This document shows, piece after piece, positions 7,524-9,113 of a stretch of 9,113 nt of DNA. Below the pieces are notes generated by a model that made no database searches, was not told the DNA's origin, and worked only from the letters and a program-made list of their open reading frames with translations. This stretch comes from Deltaproteobacteria bacterium (lineage in GTDB: Bacteria > Myxococcota_A > UBA9160 > UBA4427): assembly GCA_016713665.1 (NCBI GenBank), contig JADJOR010000019.1, positions 1-9,113 on the forward strand. The letters run 5' to 3'. Each line of letters begins with the position of its first letter. Within the stretch, counting starts at the first letter, position 1. The translations under genes and the position numbers were made by a program.

Positions 7524-8006
7524 TCAGGAGGCCACCGACTCGTCTTCGTGCGAGAGCACGAAGAAGGCCGTGATCGCGATGACGAGGCTCGTCGTCACGG
7601 CGAGCACTGGGGGCCACGCCACGGCCCAGACGGCTGCGTTCCAGAGCTGAAGGGCCGAGGTGATCAGGGCCAGGATTCGCAGGACTCGAGCCACGGGATT
7701 CGGTGCGAACGAGAGTCGCCGGGCCTGGCGATCCCGAAAGACGAGGAGGCCGATCTGGGACAGCGCCCAGCCCGCGCTCGAACCCCGCCAGACGAAGCCC
7801 GGATCCATCGCCGTCGTCAACAACACCAGGGGAATGACGGACCATACGATCACCGAGGCGGACGCCGTGATCAGGACGCTCCGATCACCCCGCAGCGCAG
7901 ACTGCGCTGGCTCGCCCTGCTTCAGGGCAGCCGCCACGCCATTGAAGCCGGCGATGGCGACCCCGAGCTGAGCCATCATCAACAAGACGTCTTCCGGCGG
8001 CATCAT
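7524..8006 (-). CDS. Small integral membrane protein of unknown function, intact frame
   Basis: 160 residues with four likely membrane helices (about 8-28, 44-66, 106-128, 132-152) and a possible short fifth hydrophobic stretch (76-90). The first helix, MAQLGVAIAGFNGVAAAL, resembles a group of uncharacterised proteobacterial proteins that begin with a glycine-rich G-[IV]-A-G-F-x-G-V-[VA]-x-A-L helix. No catalytic or metal motif is seen and I assign no function. The start ATG 8006 forms an ATGA overlap with the stop of the CMD-like gene, which favours it over the in-frame GTG at 8039. Stop TGA 7526-7524. It reads through without a break, unlike its neighbours. Translational coupling suggests it is made together with the CMD-like protein; whether the two interact is unknown. 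Confidence 0.75.
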   Translation of the reverse strand: MMPPEDVLLMMAQLGVAIAGFNGVAAALKQGEPAQSALRGDRSVLITASASVIVWSVIPLVLLTTAMDPGFVWRGSSAGWALSQIGLLVFRDRQARRLSFAPNPVARVLRILALITSALQLWNAAVWAVAWPPVLAVTTSLVIAITAFFVLSHEDESVAS

Positions 8007-8872
8007 CCCCCTCGTCGCGATCCGGAGGCGGCGCTCCACGCCGCCGACGCGCCGCCTCGCCGGACGCTCTTCGCGACGCGCATCCCGTCGATCGCCTGGG
8101 AAATCCGCCGTAGGATCGCGAGAGTGACTCTTCCTCGATCTCGACCTGGGTGACGCCGTGATTCAGCGCCCCCTGCAGATGGATCTCGGACCGTGGACCG
8201 TGTTCAGCGCCGCGAGCACGGAGACGACGAAGAGACTCGGTCCCGGCGCGAGCGGCGGCGTCCAGACGTCGCCAAACGCATAATCCATCACGAAGTTTCG
8301 CCACATCGCGCCCTGGGACGCGAGGATCTGCTGCTCGGTCGTCTTCGTCTGTCCCGAGGTCCGAAGCCCGAGCAGCGGCTCGATTCCCAAACAGCTCGAG
8401 GCCGTCGGCGCGCCGGCGCGCCGGGTCCTTCCTTCGAGGGAGGCCGGCTTCACCGTCTTGCCGCACCGCCCCGCCCTCGCGCTGCGCGAGAGGACCTCGT
8501 TTGCGATCCCGGCGCCGGCCAGCGAAGGGCAGCCCCGCATAGGCTCCGATCTGCACGAAGAGCAAGTCCGATTTCTTCGGGGCACGAGGCGTGATGGAGC
8601 CCCCGGCGACGTGGGCCTAGCAGCTCGACCTCGCGCCTGACGCGTCAGGAAGGAGATCACGACGAGACCCCAGTCCGGCGGGAGAGGGCGGTTTTGCGCG
8701 CCTAGACCTCCCCGGCCCCGACCCGCAGCGCGATCGCCCGACGGCGCCGAGAGGCTCGAAGTGGTGATCGGCCGGCCCTTCGCCGCCTCGGGCGATCCGC
8801 CGAGGGTCCGCAGGACGTCGAGGCCTCGCTCGGTCCGCGTCTTCGCGTCCTCCCTCGTGCTTGCTCCCCCAT
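8003..8872 (-). CDS. Two-domain carboxymuconolactone decarboxylase-like protein, frame-broken
   Basis: Helical CMD/AhpD-like fold, here twice in one chain of about 290 residues. N-terminal part: ERGLDVLRTLGGSPEAAK, then domain 1 with WGLVVISFLTRQAR, LFVQIGAYAGLPFAG and IANEVL. Domain 2: MWRNFVMDYAFGDVW, FVVSVLAALNTVH, EIHLQGALNHGVT, then, after indels, LAIYGGFPRAIDGMRVAKSV. The family includes PcaC (protocatechuate pathway decarboxylase) and many proteins of unknown role. No CxxC pair of AhpD type is seen, so a peroxiredoxin-partner role is unlikely. ATG 8872 is the best visible start but lacks a clear ribosome site and needs a frameshift soon after. Breaks include a TAG at 8704-8702 where Trp is expected, and others near 8610, 8520, 8400, 8190 and 8110. 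Stop TGA 8005-8003 overlaps the membrane-protein start. Substrate unknown; a role in aromatic breakdown is inference. Confidence 0.82.
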
Positions 8873-8942
8873 GGGCCGGAGCTGGCGTCGTCGGGTGCCT
8901 CGTCCGCCGCGACGTGCGCGGATCCGGTCCGCCAGACACGGC

Positions 8943-9113
8943 TCAGGCCACTGCGCGCGGGACCGGAGCGGAGGCGATGGATCGCCGAGACGTGCAGGTC
9001 CGTACGCGCTCGGCGGGCCGTGAGTCGGCATCTTCCGGGAGCACCGGGATCAGCGCCTGGCGCGCCGCCTGTGAGCCCAGCGCGCGGTTCGCGCCGAGAA
9101 AGAAATGCGCGCC
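8943..9113 (-). CDS. Possible cytochrome P450 C-terminus, partial
   Basis: Minus strand, entering from the right edge: GAHFFLGANRALGSQAARQAL followed by about 35 residues to TGA 8945-8943. The pattern fits the P450 haem loop GAHFxLGANxAxxxAR, and the roughly 55 residues from loop to stop fit the usual P450 tail. The haem Cys, however, reads Phe (TTT), and the residues after the loop are not clearly P450-like. TTT is one base from Cys TGT, so an error is possible in a window full of them. It lies 70 bases upstream of the CMD-like gene. A different, unrecognised family cannot be excluded. Confidence 0.33.
   Translation of the reverse strand, partial: GAHFFLGANRALGSQAARQALIPVLPEDADSRPAERVRTCTSRRSIASAPVPRAVA

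Noticed and set aside
1..9113. tRNA, rRNA, CRISPR array, transposase or phage gene
   Set aside because: Read through both strands for cloverleaf ends, regularly spaced repeats and transposase or integrase motifs; none was seen.

Overview
The window is high-GC bacterial chromosomal DNA, rich in GC-ending codons. A TonB-family protein with an N-terminal membrane anchor points to a Gram-negative (diderm) organism. The mix of cytochrome P450, extradiol dioxygenase, short-chain dehydrogenases, a CMD-family protein and an MFS carrier fits an environmental organotrophic proteobacterium or myxobacterium-like lineage. The phylum cannot be fixed from the sequence alone. No tRNA, rRNA, CRISPR array, insertion sequence or phage gene was seen.

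The dominant property of the window is that nearly every gene is broken by one- or two-base indels, plus a few in-frame stops. The family signatures continue cleanly in another frame right after each break. Because all families are affected alike, I read this mainly as uncorrected sequence or assembly error, not decay. The products below are therefore conceptual reconstructions. Only the TonB-like gene and a small membrane-protein gene read through intact.

Layout, left to right: (1) + strand, the 3' part of a cytochrome P450 (1-909), then a Cys-type glutathione peroxidase (966-1509). (2) - strand, a type I extradiol ring-cleavage dioxygenase of the BphC/HsaC type (3284-2333) followed by an SDR oxidoreductase with a non-canonical active site (2276-1516), probably one operon. 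(3) + strand, a 12-helix MFS transporter (3463-4761), divergent from the dioxygenase. (4) - strand, a short TonB-like protein (5362-4730) whose end overlaps the MFS gene tail to tail. (5) + strand, a PNPOx-fold flavin-type protein (5618-6078) overlapping a YbjT-like NAD(P)-binding/DUF2867 protein (6075-7496). (6) - strand, a two-domain carboxymuconolactone-decarboxylase-like protein (8872-8003) coupled by an ATGA overlap to an uncharacterised small membrane protein (8006-7524). At the right edge on the - strand there may be the last codons of another P450.

Taken together, P450 oxygenation, SDR oxidation, meta-ring cleavage, a CMD-type protein and an MFS carrier suggest uptake and breakdown of an aromatic, polycyclic or steroid-like compound. 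The substrate is not shown by the sequence. I found no clear new defence or mobile system. The most original elements are the dioxygenase/SDR pair and the CMD/membrane-protein pair.
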